This document shows, piece after piece, positions 1 to 12,262 of a DNA stretch of 64,000 nt. The stretch covers positions 5,715,983 through 5,779,982 of the forward strand of contig NC_134541.1 in assembly GCF_050624435.1 (NCBI RefSeq), read 5' to 3'. The first letter of the stretch is position 1. Each line of letters opens with the position of its first letter. The position numbers were made by a program, and so were the translations under genes. The DNA comes from Tenrec ecaudatus (Eukaryota > Chordata > Mammalia > Afrosoricida > Tenrecidae). The notes under the pieces are model-generated. The model ran no database searches and was not told the origin of the DNA. It worked only from the letters and a program-made list of their open reading frames with translations.

Positions 1-249
1 ATTGCTTTGAACCCCTTTCCGGTGTGAGTTTACTTCACCCCAGTCACCCAACATACTCCCCACCAGAACTATCAGCGTCTCCTCCAAAACATAGATGGGC
101 CCCTCCCCTGTTCTTGGCTTGTTTTTCCATCAAGGATCTCCTTCCATTTGTGTGTGGTGGGGGTGGGGGCAGGTTTGATTTGCCCTAGCCTTTTCTCAAT
201 GTTGTATAGCCTCAAGTGGATGGTGATCTCCCATCTCCCCCCTCTTGCG

Positions 250-713
250 GAGAGTGACCCCAGATTAAGTGGTCTTCATCCAAGATGGCTTTTGAGAAGT
301 GCATAAAAGGGAGGTGATGTAAGGTTCATGGAGTGTAGGTAGCCTTCAACTCATTTGTTCCGGAATTGATTCCTAGCATTTATTTAATTGGCGTTTCTCC
401 ATAGTGGTGGACTAATACAACACTTGTCCTTTTCTGATTGACTTACTTCACTCAGCATAAGGGTTCCAGGTCCTTCATGTTGTTTGGTATTTCATGTTTT
501 CATCACTGTTTTGTAGGGATGCAGGGTGTTCCACGGTGTGTATGTTCCATGGTTAGTTAGTCATTGTTCCACTCTTGGACTTTTGGGCTGCTCCCAGTTT
601 CTTGCTATTGTGAACTGTGCTGCGTGGCACTAAGAGCGTGGCAGAACATGCATCCACTTGTATTGTGTCTCTTATTTCATTAGGGCTTATGCCTAATAGT
701 GGTATTGCTGGAT
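250..713 (-). mobile_element. L1 LINE, antisense, ORF2 3' region (segment 1)
   Basis: Antisense L1 sequence resembling the 3' part of ORF2 of mammalian L1. It runs into the solo LTR at 714 and resumes at 1186, so it was the older host of that insertion. No open frame survives. The first 250 bases of the window show nothing I can assign. Confidence 0.7.
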
Positions 714-1185
714 TGTCCCGAGCCACGAGGCCCGGCCATTAGTTGGAATTGATTAGCCTGAGCTCTGGGCATTCTTCTTCCCCAGCCTAGCCGACAGAGC
801 ACTGCAGCTGTCAAGCTTGAGCAAACTAGGTCTGATGCTCTTTAGATAAGCACCTGTGTCCTGCATCCCCTTGATTGGGCAAAAGATTGTCCTCACCTGG
901 CCTGATTTACATAAACACGTACCTGGTTGAAGACTGTAAGCCTTACTGACTCAAGGGCAGGGCACTCTCCCCTGAACTCCCTGATTGGCCTCTTGCCAAA
1001 GTAGCCTAATTTGCATGTGCGATGGATGCTTCCCCCCCTTGCTGGCCAATATAAGCTGTAACTCTGTTCATTAAATGGGACTTGATCAGGATACTGTCTT
1101 GTCTCCATTTGCCGTGCCTCTTGTACCCCCCCAATTCCCACTCTCTCCTCCAGGATCCACGCTGAATGTCCCGCGGGACACGACA
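714..1185 (+). mobile_element. Solo LTR, family A, with 6-bp target duplication
   Basis: The element starts TGTCCCG and ends near CGGGACACGACA. It is flanked by CTGGAT at 708-713 and again at 1186-1191. A 6-bp duplication is the size made by betaretrovirus/class II integrases. It sits inside antisense L1, which continues on both sides. A second copy of the family lies at 12701-13132 in the opposite orientation. No internal retroviral genes are present, so it is a solo LTR. Confidence 0.85.
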
Positions 1186-1430
1186 CTGGATCATAAGGGA
1201 TTTCAATTCCCAGTTGCTTTAAGAATCGCCATGTTGTTTTCCACAGTGGCTGTATATAGTTACAAGTCCAACTAACAATTTATGAGAGTTCCAACCTCTC
1301 CATATTTTCTCCACAATTTGTTGTTTCAGTTCTTTTAATTTGGCCTAGCATTCTGGGTATAAAATAGAATCTCACTGTGGTTCTAATTTGCATCTCCCTG
1401 ATTGTGTGATGCAAAAAGGCTTCTCCCCAG
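1186..1430 (-). mobile_element. L1 LINE, antisense (segment 2)
   Basis: Continuation of the antisense L1 after the solo LTR, similar to the mammalian L1 region just upstream of the ORF2 stop. It is interrupted again at about 1431. Confidence 0.7.
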
Positions 1431-1990
1431 GTTGTCTCCCCCAAATATATGCCAAACCGAAGATTTTGCTTGCTACACATGGTGACTACAATGGAGGTCA
1501 ATGCAAGCTGCTTAGAGGTTAGTCTCCCCGAGGGTTATCAGCCATCTAGAGCAATCAGACTCCTGATAGGGATAGTGGATTTCCTCCCTGGAGAGTCCAG
1601 CTACAAGTTTGAGGCTACTCAAGGATGACAAAGATTAGGCTGCCATCTTGAGTCTAGGGTCCGCCCATCTAGCCACATGTGTACCCCTAATTCCTCTCCT
1701 TATTTGATGTACACCCCTAGATCATCCCCCTCCCATTGCTTGTATTGCATATGTAGTCATCTGTAAGTAGTGGGCTTAATGCTCCCTAAGGATATATAAG
1801 CCTTGGTTAGAAATAAACTCTCTTGCCTCCTCTCTTATCCCGCACCTCCATGTGTACCACCAAGACGGGCTGAGGTGAGCATGCTACCAATAAAATGTCT
1901 GCCTGACCCCTCATTTTATCTTCTCTCTTACCTCTCCTATTCTCTATTACTTTCCTATAATCTTTATATATTATAACTGTACAGTTGCAC
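1431..1990 (+). mobile_element. Probable solo LTR in L1
   Basis: This stretch separates two pieces of one antisense L1. It has promoter-like spacing: a TATA-like GATATATAAG near 1790 followed by AATAAA near 1812 and a pyrimidine-rich tail, as in LTR U3-R-U5. Boundaries are approximate and no target duplication was fixed. No retroviral gene is visible. Confidence 0.5.
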
Positions 1991-2160
1991 CTGTGGACCC
2001 CATGATTATTAGTGGCTGGCTACTCTAACACATGAGCATTTTTTCCTGTGCTTGATAGCCATTTGTACTTCATTTTTGGTAAACTGCTCATGACTCCCAT
2101 TTCTTAATTGGGTCTCATTATTTTCTTATTGTGTTGTTGTATTGTATTGTGATAATCAGC
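1991..2160 (-). mobile_element. L1 LINE, antisense (segment 3)
   Basis: Antisense L1 ORF2 sequence continues here (the conserved stretch around a GAGCATTTTTTC motif). This shows that 1431-1990 is an insertion. Confidence 0.65.
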
Positions 2161-2164
2161 CCTT

Positions 2165-2500
2165 GTCTGTTGTGTTTGTGTTAGTCCAGGTAGACTAGAG
2201 AAACAAATCGAGGGAGACTCACATAGATATATAGGAAAGAACTTTATATCAAAGAGTAGTTGCATATTAAGAAAACATCCCATCCTAGTCCAGATCAAGT
2301 CCATTTGTCTGATAGTAGCCCATATGTCCGGTACCAGTCTGTAATTCTTCTTCAGACTCAGGCAACACATGCAATGAAGCCGAATGCAAGATGATTACAG
2401 GCCAGTGGGTGGAAAGTCTGTGGCTCCAGTGATGGTGGAAGCATCTCAGCGCTGGCTTGGGTCTCCAAATGAGTCCTCCAGCTCCTTTTTCAAAGGTTAC
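2165..2500. repeat. Interspersed repeat, empty-site relative of 42540-44890
   Basis: This repeat matches the sequence flanking the solo LTR at 42693-44557 (42540-42692 plus 44564-44890). Here TAGCCCATATGTCC is uninterrupted, so this copy shows the pre-integration arrangement of that LTR's target. The family is not identified; it resembles an old LTR. Confidence 0.7.
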
Positions 2501-2504
2501 ATGC

Positions 2505-2756
2505 CTGTAGGCTGATGCATTTATGTCTGGGTTTTCCATTCTGATGGATTGGTCTCCATACTTTCTTGACTACCGTGCCTATGTAGATTTTGAGGTCAGG
2601 CAGTGCTCGGCCTCCTATCTGGTTCTTCTTTTGAAGAAGTTCTTTGCTTGTCCTGGGTCTTTTGCCTGCCCACGTGAAATTGGCATTAGTTTTTCCATTT
2701 CTTCAGAGAATTTATTTGGCATTTCAATTGGTATTGCATTGAACCATTCCATAAAC
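2505..2756 (-). mobile_element. L1 LINE, antisense ORF2 segment
   Basis: Antisense L1 ORF2 sequence belonging to the nest that continues at 4420. It is followed directly by two younger L1 3' ends. Confidence 0.6.
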
Positions 2757-2965
2757 CTTTAAAAATCATTTTATTGGGGGCTTGTACAACTATTATCACA
2801 ATCCATACATATATCCATTGTGTCAAGCACATTTGTTCATTTGTTGCCATCATCATTTTCAGAACATTTTCTTTCTACTTGAGACTTTGGTATCAGCTCA
2901 TAGCCCCCCCCGACACCCACACCCACCTGCTGCCTCCCTCATACACCCTTGATAACGTATAAATT
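2757..2965 (-). mobile_element. L1 3' end (lineage-specific subfamily), antisense
   Basis: Short 5'-truncated copy of the L1 3' terminus found many times in this window. Read forward it starts AATCATTTTATTGGGGGCTT. No coding sequence is present. Confidence 0.75.
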
Positions 2966-2979
2966 AGCATTATTTTTAT

Positions 2980-3840
2980 TAAAAGATAATTTTATTGGGG
3001 GTTCCTACAACTCTTATTACAATCCATACATTGATTGCATCAGGCATATTTGTAGATACGTTGCCATCTTTTCTAGACCTTTCCTTTTATTCAGCCCCTA
3101 GTATCAGCTCCTCCTTTTTCCATCCCTCCCTACACCACTCATGCGACCCTTTGATAGATTATAAATTATTATTATCATAGCTCACACCAACTGCTATCTC
3201 CTTTCCCCCATGTTTTCTGTCGTCCTTCTCCCTGGAGGGTGTATGTGGTTATGTGTAGATCATTGCGATCAGTTCCCCCTTCCTCCCCTCTTCTCCCCCA
3301 CCTCCCCCTACCCTTCTCATATTGCTATTCCCACTCCTGTTCCTGGATTCTGTGTGTCCTGAGTTCCCATCTCTTATCTGTACTTGTAGACATGCTCCAG
3401 TCTATTCTGATTGACAGCACCACTGGGGTCATGATAGCGGGGGATAAGGAAGCCTCAAGGAACCGGAGGAATATTGTGTTTCATTGGTGCTTACTGCACC
3501 CTGGTTGACTCATCCCTTCCCTGGGACCCCTCTGTGTATGTGTGTGTGGGGGGGAGCGGGGGGTTGTTCCATTGTCTATAGATCGGCTTTGGGTATCTGC
3601 TCCAATCCCCCTTGTTCTCAACACTATGTTTTTGTTTGTTTCTTTTGGGTCTTCTGCTGCCTGTTACACAATCATGTTGACGCCTCATGATTGCACATTT
3701 TTTTTCATGTCTTACATAGACCAATGTCTCCCTTCACCCACTTTTTTGTTGTCTGTCCCCCAGGGTGAGTGTTATATGTAGATATCATTCCATAATTCTA
3801 CCAGGTCAAGCATATATTTATTGTCGTAGTTACATCATTT
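2980..3840 (-). mobile_element. L1 3'UTR, antisense, 5'-truncated
   Basis: A longer copy of the same L1 3'UTR, immediately after another copy. It includes the pyrimidine-rich and G-rich blocks seen at 46080-48400. The two adjacent insertions in one orientation are independent truncated copies. Confidence 0.75.
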
Positions 3841-3849
3841 CATGTCAAC

Positions 3850-4230
3850 TGGAAGATATAACAGTAGAGGGGTGGAGTCTAGCCTGTCCGTCTGATGGTA
3901 CCTCCTGGTGAACATAGCCTTGTCATAAGGAGGATCCTGGAATTTCCTGTCTTTCTTTTATCTTCCTGCTGTGCTGTCTTGGCGAGCTTCCAGAGACAAT
4001 GCCATTGAATCCACAAAACTCTGCAACCACCGTTTTTTATCTCCCTCCCTTCTGTATCATTGCACATGGCTGCATGAGTTTGAAGAGCGATTTATAGACT
4101 GGCATTGGACTTATTGACTAGTATAGGACTTACAGACTTGTTCTGGACTGTGTTGGGATGTTTGCTTGATATATAATTACCTCTTGATATAAAGCTTTCT
4201 GTCTTACACATGAGTGTCACTGAACTTGTT
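3850..4230. repeat. LTR-like repeat, relative of 55060-55310
   Basis: Ends in a block (flat TATA-like ATATATAATTA followed by ATAAAGCT) that recurs at 55190-55280 beside the zinc-finger gene. The layout resembles an old MaLR/ERVL-type LTR. The family is inferred and there is no gene. Confidence 0.45.
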
Positions 4231-4419
4231 TCAGTCACCCCAGCCTACCAGGCATGGTAGCTTCCATAATTATATTCCAAACATACTTTTCCTTCTGAGA
4301 CTCCTTCACATCATCTCCTTGATTCCTCCTCCCCACTGTAATTCTCAACTCCACTTCCCTCCAGCCCCCTTGCCCCCAAAACCTTTGTTGTATTTGCTGT
4401 CCCTGTAGGATCATTAATT

Positions 4420-5300
4420 TTCTGACTTAGGTCCACAAGTTATGAACTTATCTGAGAAAAAGTCCAGTTCACTTTATGGAGTATCTGCATGGATCTCACT
4501 GATGCAGCATCTGGAGTATGCTTCCAACAGACTTTTTGTGGAAACTTTGGGGTTTTCTCTATATAGGATCATATCATCTGCAATGAGCAAGAGCTTCACT
4601 TCCTCTTTGCCTATTTGTATTCCCCTGATTTATTTTTGTTGTCTGATTGTTCTAGTTAAAACTTCCAGCACAGTGTTGAATAAGAGTGGTGATAGGGGAG
4701 ATTCTTGCCTGGTCCCTGTTTTCAGTGGACCTAGCTTTTCCCCATTGAGCATGATGTTGGCTGCTAGCTTCTCATGTCTTTTATTATGTTGAGGAATTTC
4801 CCTTCTATTCCTATTATGTGTTTGGAACACAAAAGGGTGTTGAATATTGTGAACTGCCTTTTCTGCACCTATAGATAAGATCATGTGGTTTTTATCTCTT
4901 GTTTATGTTGGAGATTACATTGATTGTTTTTCAAATATTGAACCATCCCTGCATACCTGGAATGAATCCCATTTGGCGCTGGGACTAAAACAAAACAGAA
5001 TGGATTTTGTTGGAGATTTTGGCATCTGTGTTCATAAGTGATATTAGCCTCCAATTTCCCGTCTTTGTGTGGTCATGCTTTGTTTGGGTAATACTGTTAT
5101 TCTGGCTTCATAGAAGAAGTTTGGGAGTTTGTTGTCTTTTCCTATGCTCTGGGAAATCTTATGTAGTCTTGGTGTCAGGTGCTCTTAGAATATTTGTTAG
5201 GATTACCCTGTGAAACCCTCTGGACCTGTGCTTTTCTCGGTTGGTAGTTTCTTAATGACTTGCTCTTTTTTCTGTCATGGGTGTGTTGAATTTCTTTTTT
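4420..5300 (-). pseudogene. L1 ORF2 reverse transcriptase fragment
   Basis: On the minus strand, positions 4884-4630 read as the L1 reverse transcriptase core. NIMLNGEKL and [14 protein letters not shown] correspond to the conserved ILNGEKL and [14 protein letters not shown] blocks. ORF2 normally encodes endonuclease plus reverse transcriptase of about 1,275 residues; this is a decayed internal piece of an older antisense L1 continued at 5750-6060, 6560-6840 and 7200-7740. Confidence 0.8.
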
Positions 5301-5306
5301 TCTTTT

Positions 5307-5740
5307 TAAATTTTATTGGGAGTTCTTACAGATATAACATTCCATAGTCCAATCACAGCAAGCAGTATTGTACAATTGCTACCACAGTAAGCTTGAAAAT
5401 ATTTACTTGCTTCTTGAACTCCTTGATATCAGCTCTCTCTTCCCCGTCTCTCTTCCTGCACTCTCAGCACTGTGATGCTGTTGTTTGGGGTTGGGAGGAA
5501 ATGTGAGGGCTGGTAGTTTGACTACCTTGCCGCCTTCGGCTGAGGATGTCCTGGTAAATTGACTTAGCTTGGTATCCACAGCCCACAGAAGACAAGAGCT
5601 CTGCTCTGAATCTCCAGACTGCTCACGGGTCTCCTGTCTGCTCTCAGCCACCAGCTAGCAGCCACATTCTCTCGATTTTCTGATCTAAAAAGGGGAGCAC
5701 AGAGTGGTTGATTCTACATGGGCGCCATCTTCCAGGAAGC
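5307..5740 (-). mobile_element. L1-type 3' end variant inserted in older L1
   Basis: Starts with the TTTTATTGGGAGTTCTTACA type of tail, related to but different from the main L1 3' end in this window. Its far end contains a GGCGCCATCTTCC motif. It interrupts the antisense ORF2, which resumes at about 5750. Confidence 0.5.
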
Positions 5741-5749
5741 ACCTGTTGA

Positions 5750-6060
5750 ATTTTTCAAAGTTTGTCTGCATTAATTTGAGTGAATGATGTTTTTCTAGGC
5801 TCTCTCCATTTTTTCCAAAGCGCTGAATTGGTTTAAATAGTTTTTCATCATAGTGTGCTATTAGTCTTTTTATTTCATTTGGATCTGTTGTAAGCTCACT
5901 GTCTTCACATCTTATTCTGGTATGTTCATATTTTCTCCTTTATCCTTTGTCACATTTGCCAAAGGTCTCTTTTGTTACTTTTTTGAAAGAACCAACTTCT
6001 TGTTTTGTTGATTTTTTTTCCCCATTGAAAATTATTTATTTTGTTAATTTCTGCTCTGAG
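5750..6060 (-). mobile_element. L1 ORF2, antisense segment
   Basis: Antisense ORF2 sequence continuing from 5300, interrupted at about 6065 by an LTR-like insertion. Confidence 0.6.
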
Positions 6061-6064
6061 TCTT

Positions 6065-6555
6065 ATGATGTAGGAGGCATCCTGCTGATCAAGGTGTTTA
6101 CTAATGGGTGACTATTTAGTCCCCTGTGCCTCTGTGTCTTTGCAGACAAAAGCATTGCAAAATGACTGTTATTTGTGACTTTGCTGCTAAAAACATTGAG
6201 AGAGAACTCAGTTATTTAAGATCTCTTTGAGGCTCTCTTCAATCTTGCATATTCGTGTTATTGTCTTTAAACTTAGTGCTTTTATTATTCTAAAGTTAAG
6301 AAACTGTGACTACTTAAGTAACATTTGCATAGATAAGAGTTTAGGAATGTTTAAGTTCTTTGATGTTTGTTTTGTAACCAATTCCCTTGTGTAAGAAGAG
6401 TATAAAAACCAAGCTTCAAATGTACTGGAGGCTTCAGTCCATCAGATTGGAGTCCTCTGGATCCCATACTTTGTCTCTATCTCTTTCTTTTCCTTTCATC
6501 CGCACACCTCATTTCGAACCCAACTTGATACAGGACAGCTGATCTAATCCCCGCA
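6065..6555 (+). mobile_element. Probable solo LTR in L1
   Basis: Starts near TGATGTAGGAGG and ends near GATACAGGACA. A TATA-like GTATAAAAACC lies near 6400. It splits the antisense L1, which resumes after 6560. Ends are approximate and there is no internal gene. Confidence 0.5.
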
Positions 6556-6879
6556 TTAGGATTGTTTCTTTCCATTTTTGAAGGAATTGTGTTGCTGTTG
6601 TTGTTCTAGTTCCTGGAGGTGTTGTGTTAGGGTGCTGGCTTTAGATTTTTCCTCTTTGTACATGTGTGTGCTGATAGCTATAAATTCGCCTGTCATTACT
6701 ACTCTAGCTGTGTCCCAACGTTTTTGATATGTTGTGTTATCCTTCTCATTTAATTCAAGGAATTTTTTAATTTCCTACTTTATTTGCCTTATTACCCAGT
6801 AATTTTTTGCCATTATGTTGTTCAGTCTCCATGCGTTTGGCTTTATGTTTGTGTTCATTTTTTTTTTTTGCTTTAATGG

Positions 6880-7200
6880 GTTCATTTTATTATTATTATT
6901 TTTGTTTGTTTTTAACAATTTATTGGGGCTGATACAATTCTTTTCACAGTTCATACATATATATACATCAATTGTATAAAGCACATCTGTACAGTCTTTG
7001 CCCTAATCATTTTTTTCTCTTTTCTTCTTTTACATTTTATTAGGGACTCCAACACCTCTTACCACAATCCATACATATACATACATCAATTGTATAAAGC
7101 ACACCCATACATTCCCTGTCCCAATCATTCTCAGGGCATTTGCTCTCCACTTAAGCCCCTTGCATCAGGTCCTCTTTTTTTTTCCCCCCCTCCCTCCCTT
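6880..7200 (-). mobile_element. Two nested L1 3' ends, antisense
   Basis: One L1 3' terminus starts near 6900. A second near-identical one starts near 7025, immediately after it. Both are short 5'-truncated copies inside the older L1. Confidence 0.7.
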
Positions 7201-7740
7201 TGTGTTCATTTTTATTGATTTCTGATTTATAGCTTGTGGTCTGAGAAGACTTACTGTAGGTTTTCAATTTTTTTCATTTGTTGGGGCATGATTTGAGGCC
7301 AAGTATGTGGTTTATTCTTGAAAATATTCCATGTGCATTGGAATATATATGTTGTTTTTGTTGGATCATGCATTCTATGAGGACATTTTTTATTGTTATT
7401 GAGCTTTTTTATGTCTCCATTGGGTTTTTTTCTTGAAGTTCTGTCTTGCCTTGAGAGTTGCATATTAAGATTGTTATTATTATGTTTACATCCTTGTTAA
7501 ATTTTGGGAGGATTTAACTGATGTATTTCAAGGGCCTTTCATTGGGTGTCTATATATTTATTCTAATTATGGCTTCCTGAGCTATTGTTCCCTTTATCGT
7601 TATGTAGTGACCTTTCTTATCTATTATTATATTGTTTGCCTTGAAGTCTATCTTCTCGGAGATTAACATTGCTACCCCTGCTTTCTTTTTGTTGCTGTTT
7701 GCTTGCTATGCTTTTGACATCTTCTGATGTTTGGTCTGTT
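7200..7740 (-). mobile_element. L1 ORF2, antisense segment
   Basis: Last recognisable part of the old antisense L1 ORF2 (reverse transcriptase upstream region). No open frame of note. Confidence 0.6.
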
Positions 7741-7749
7741 CCTGTCTAG

Positions 7750-8880
7750 ATAGAGTGGGAGGAAAACGTAAAACAAAACTCCAGATCATAAAGTGAGCAG
7801 GCTTACATGGTCAGGCAGAGACAGATAGAAACCCTGAGAATATGGACCTTAGTCACCTTTCTGGTCTGGAGCTAATTCACCTCCCTGACTCAATTTTCAG
7901 CCATGTATGTAAGGGAAGCAATAATATTAATGAGGCACATACACTTTAGAATAATCAACCATTTGAGTTCAAAAGGGTAGCTTTTACCAAAGGACAAAGT
8001 ACAAGCTTGGGAAACATGGACGAATGAATGCAAACAGGAAATTCAAAGTAAAGAGCATAAGGGACATTATATTGAGAGAATTAAAATGAATGAGACAATA
8101 TGTATGGATTGTTTAATTTAAAACATATGCTTTCCATATAATCTCAACCAATTCACAAGAAAAGCTTTAAACAAATGCTGGATTGAAAGAATAAATCTGC
8201 TATAAAGGCTTCTTTAAAGGATTAGAATGAAAAATATATCATTTAAGGTGCCCCTGATGCAAGCATTGGTGTCTGCAATTACCTCAGATGCATGTAAAAG
8301 CCAGATAAGCATGACCAAATAATGGTGAATCACAGTGTTGGCAAGATTTGTATGAGGAAACCCAGGGAACACTCTTAGAAGAAACCAAGAGTGACTTCCA
8401 CAAATCAGTCCAGTGAACTAATGGACTAGGCAGACATCAGTATCCTCAACCCTGAGACCAGAGGACTACTTCTCTCTGCCAACTGTTCTGAAAAGGCTCA
8501 CCACAGAAGGCCCTGGATAGAAGGTGAGACAAAGGTGGTACAGCACTCAAAATCCTATAGGAGACCAGGCTTACTAGTCAGACAGACCAGTGGGATCATG
8601 ACCCTCAGTAACCATTCATGGCCAGAAGTGAATTCATCTTTGTGTTAGAATAATTAGCTGTGAAAGATCAAAAGGGTAGTATTGACCCAGGGAAAAAGTT
8701 CATAGGGTTCAGAAAGGAGGAGTAGAAGCAGGAAACACATGGGAGACAGTGGATAAGTGATGAGACTAAATTGAAGGGATTGCAATGGATTTGTTCAAAC
8801 AAAAGGCCTATGGGTTGTTGAATGTAAAGTTGATCTGCTCTGTAAGCCTTCACCTAATTCGCAATAAAAAGTAGTTTTTT
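7750..8880 (+). repeat. Unclassified interspersed repeat, two related parts
   Basis: Sequence including TCAGGCAGAGACAGATAGAAA and later A-rich 3' sequence. A second related part spans about 8500-8880. The reverse complement recurs at about 57270-58080. It looks like a retroelement with an A-rich tail but I cannot name the family. No gene is seen. Confidence 0.5.
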
Positions 8881-8889
8881 AATTAAAAA

Positions 8890-9960
8890 AAGAAAAAGTA
8901 GGAGGGCTTGCTTTGATTTTAGTACCTATTATAACTGCCATAGTGGTCAAAACAGTGTGGGACTGGTATAATGATAGATACTCCAACCAATGGGAAAGAA
9001 CTGAAAACCCAGAAACGAAATTATCAGCATACAGACAACTGATATTTGATAAGAGGCCCCAAAAATATCAAATGGGAAGTGGATGATCCTCATCCACATG
9101 TGGTGCTGAAAAAATGGATATCTACCTACAGAAAAATGAAGCAAGACCTTACCTCAGTCCATTCACAAGGAAACTGAAGTGCATCACAGACCTTGAGGTA
9201 AAACCCCAAACCCGTAGGGCTATTAATGAAGGAATTGGGACAAACCTAAGAACTTTGGCACAGGGAATACTTAGGCTATTGAAAATAGGTCAGGACACAA
9301 ACATCTAGGAAGCATAAATTGAGAAGTGGAATATACTGAAGATAAAACATCTGTGTCCATTGAAAGAATTTGTCAAGAGAGTAATAAGAGAGCCCACAGG
9401 GTGGAAAAACACCTTTAGCAGTGACACATCAGACAAAGGCCTTATTACTAAAATCTACAATACTCTGCTAGTCTACAAAAGAGAAAAATAGCCCACTGAG
9501 AAGGTAGGCAAAGGACCGGAACAGAAGTTTCACAAGGGCAGAAATCCAAATGGCCAATAAACAGATGAGAAAATGTTCCCAATCATTAGCCATAAGGGAA
9601 ATGCAAATTAAAACAACTATGGGATACCATCTAACCCCCTCAAAGACAACCAAATTAAAAAAAATCAGAAAACAACAAGTGTTGGAGGGAGTGTGGTGAG
9701 ACAGGAACTCTCATTCACTGCTGGTGGACCTGTAGGTATATACAACCATTATGGAAATCAATTTGGTGATTTGACCCACCAACCCCCCAACTGGGCATAT
9801 ACCCAAAGGAGGTAATAAACAGACCAGGGCCACAGATCTGTGCTCCAATGTTCATCACAGCCCAATTCACAATCACAAAGAGTTGGAAACAATCTAAATT
9901 TCCATCGATGGATGAATGGATTAAAAAACTCTGGTACATAGGTTCAATGGAGTATTACAC
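8890..9960 (+). pseudogene. L1 ORF2 C-terminal region, sense
   Basis: The 3' third of L1 ORF2 in sense orientation, with several frameshifts and stops. Recognisable blocks include the segment at 9114-9308 and the terminal WIKKLWYIGSMEYYTSLKYS stretch near 9920-9980. Intact ORF2 would nick target DNA and reverse-transcribe L1 RNA; this copy is 5'-truncated and cannot. It continues directly into a long 3'UTR. Confidence 0.85.
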
Positions 9961-12099
9961 ATCCCTAAAATACAGTGATGAATGCATGAAGTACATTATC
10001 ACATGGGAAGAGTTAGGGGAAATTATGCTAAGCAAAGTAAGCCAAAGCACAAAAGGGCAAGTAAAACATGAATCCACTGAGGTAAGCTTAAAAAGCACAA
10101 GAAGCAAAGGGGAAAATCCACTAAATGCATACATTCCCAGGGCAAGGCTCAGGCACTCAGGCAGGGGTCAGACCCAACCCAGGGATGCATATGGCAGCCA
10201 ACAAAGAAAGAGCGGGAAAAAAGAGCAGTAGATAACGGGGAACAGGGCATTAACCCTCCCACAGGAAAGGGAGAGAGGGACCAGACCTTAAAGTGGTAAG
10301 TCAAGCCTTGAGGGCAACATACCAGCATGATGCAGCGAATTAATAGAAAAGTCCGTGCTGTGAGCCCCAATCCCAGTGAGCCCACAATACTGAACTACAG
10401 ATACAGCCTGGGGAGGGTGGCAGGTCTGCCTACACCACAGGGGAGCAAACTAAGAGGGAGAGAGTGGACCGCAACCTGGTCCACCAAGCCCTGAGGATGA
10501 CACACCTGCTCAGAGCAGCAAAAGCAGAGAGGACTGTAGGTCTTAGCCCACTACGAGACAGGACATCCTGTCAGTGACCCACAGCTCTGGATATACAGTG
10601 TGGGAATTGTGCCCAGTGTGACCCCCCACACATACCAGGGCAAAACAAGAAGGGAGCACAACAGAGCAGCAAGGGGAGCAAAGCAACAAAGTCCCCAAGG
10701 AATCTGAAACTAGACTTCAGACTCAGAGGGAAGAACTTGACACCTCATCAGACTCAATGTGAAAACATACATGAGGGTCAGCAGACAGACCTGGAACTAT
10801 TTTTAGGCCCCTTTTCTCCCCCCTCCCCCTAAATTTCTGTCCATATAAGATAGGCAAGATAAACAATCCCTAGGAGAAAACAATGGGAGAGAAGGTTCAG
10901 AGAAGGCAAAGGGAGAGAAGGGAGGGGGAAGACAAAAAAGCCAGGGAAAAGGAACAACAGATATCTGAAGAGAGCTTGTAGTATGCCTGGTGGGGCTTGA
11001 TCAAGTGCAATGTAGCCAAGAGGAATTACTCAGGGCCGAATGAAGGTCAAGCATCATAGTGAGATAGGAGGAAAGTAAAAGGAAATTGAGGAAAAAACTG
11101 GGAGGCAAGGTATTTATAGAGGTATAAATATAGGTATGTATATTTGTAAAATATTAATATACAGTAATAGGGATATAAGTATATGTACATATATTTATAG
11201 GTTAAGTATCAGGTAGCAGACAGACATTGGGACTCTACAAGAGTCCTCCCTTATTGCAAGAACACTTTCTTCTAATAACCTAGCATTCTGTGATGCTCAC
11301 CTTTCCAACATGATCCTTGAAATCAAAATGGGTTCATAAGCAAATATGGTGAAGAAAGCTCATGGTGCCTGGCCATCAAAAGATATAGCATCTGGGGTCT
11401 TAAAGCCTTTAAGACAAATGAGTGGCCATCTAGCTGAGAAGCAACAAAGCCCACATGGAAGAAGTACACCAGCCTAAATGATCATAAGGTGTCGATGGGA
11501 TAAGGTATCAAAAGATCCAAAATAAACAATTCCATCGATGAGAATGAGGGGGAGTGTAGACCCAAAGCCCATCAGTAGACAATTAGGCATCATCCTACAG
11601 GAGGGTTACAAGGCAGGGACGATTCAACCAGGGTACAGAATAGCACCAACACATTGTTCCTCTAGTTCTTGAATGTGTCCTCACCCACAGTTTCATGACC
11701 CAGTTGTGCCTTACATATATAGCTAGACCAGAGTATGCACATTGGTACAGATAAGAGCTCTCCACATATGGAATTCAGGATAGGTAAACCTGTCAGGAAC
11801 AGTAATGGGGGCATCCACACCATAAGGGTGAGGGGAGAAAGCGGTAAACAACCACATTGATGTATAAACATCCCCCAAGGGAGTCAAGCAACAGAAACAT
11901 GGGTAAAGGGAGAGAGCAGATGGTATAAGATATGAAAATAATGATTTATAATTTATCAAGGGGTCACCAATGTGGGGGTGGGAAAAAAGAACTGATATCA
12001 AGGTCTCAAGTATAAAGAAAATGTTTTGAAAATGATGATGGCAATATATGTACAAAGGTGTTTGATACAATTAATGTATGGATACTTTTGTTTTTATTC
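9961..12099 (+). mobile_element. L1 3'UTR, sense, long form
   Basis: Follows the ORF2 remnant and contains, in sense, the blocks seen in reverse at 24341-25637, 46080-48400 and 59270-60240. That links all those tails to one L1 lineage with a 3'UTR of about 2 kb. It has one copy of the block that is duplicated in two other copies. A U1 retropseudogene interrupts its last part. Confidence 0.8.
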
Positions 12100-12262
12100 C
12101 AGGGGAGAGTGCAAACACAGTCCCCCACTACCACAAATTCTGCAGTCGAGTTTCCCACATTTGGGGAAATGTCAGGGATCAGCACATCCGGAGTGCATGG
12201 ATAAGCCTCATCCTGGGAAAACCACCTTCGTGAGCATGGTATCTCCCCTGCCAGGTAAGCAT
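12100..12262 (-). pseudogene. RNU1: U1 snRNA retropseudogene, full length
   Basis: The minus strand reads as U1 small nuclear RNA over essentially its whole 164-nt length, from the 5' splice-site-pairing end at 12262 to the 3' stem end at 12100. The 5' end reads ATGCTTACCTGGCAG where U1 has ATACTTACCTGGCAG, so one pairing base differs. An A-rich tail (reverse of TTTGTTTTTATTCC) follows its 3' end, and TAATGTATGGAT flanks both sides (about 12072-12083 and 12266-12277), as expected of L1-mediated insertion. It lies inside an L1 3'UTR, so it is a retrocopy. Function is unlikely without snRNA promoter elements. Confidence 0.93.
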
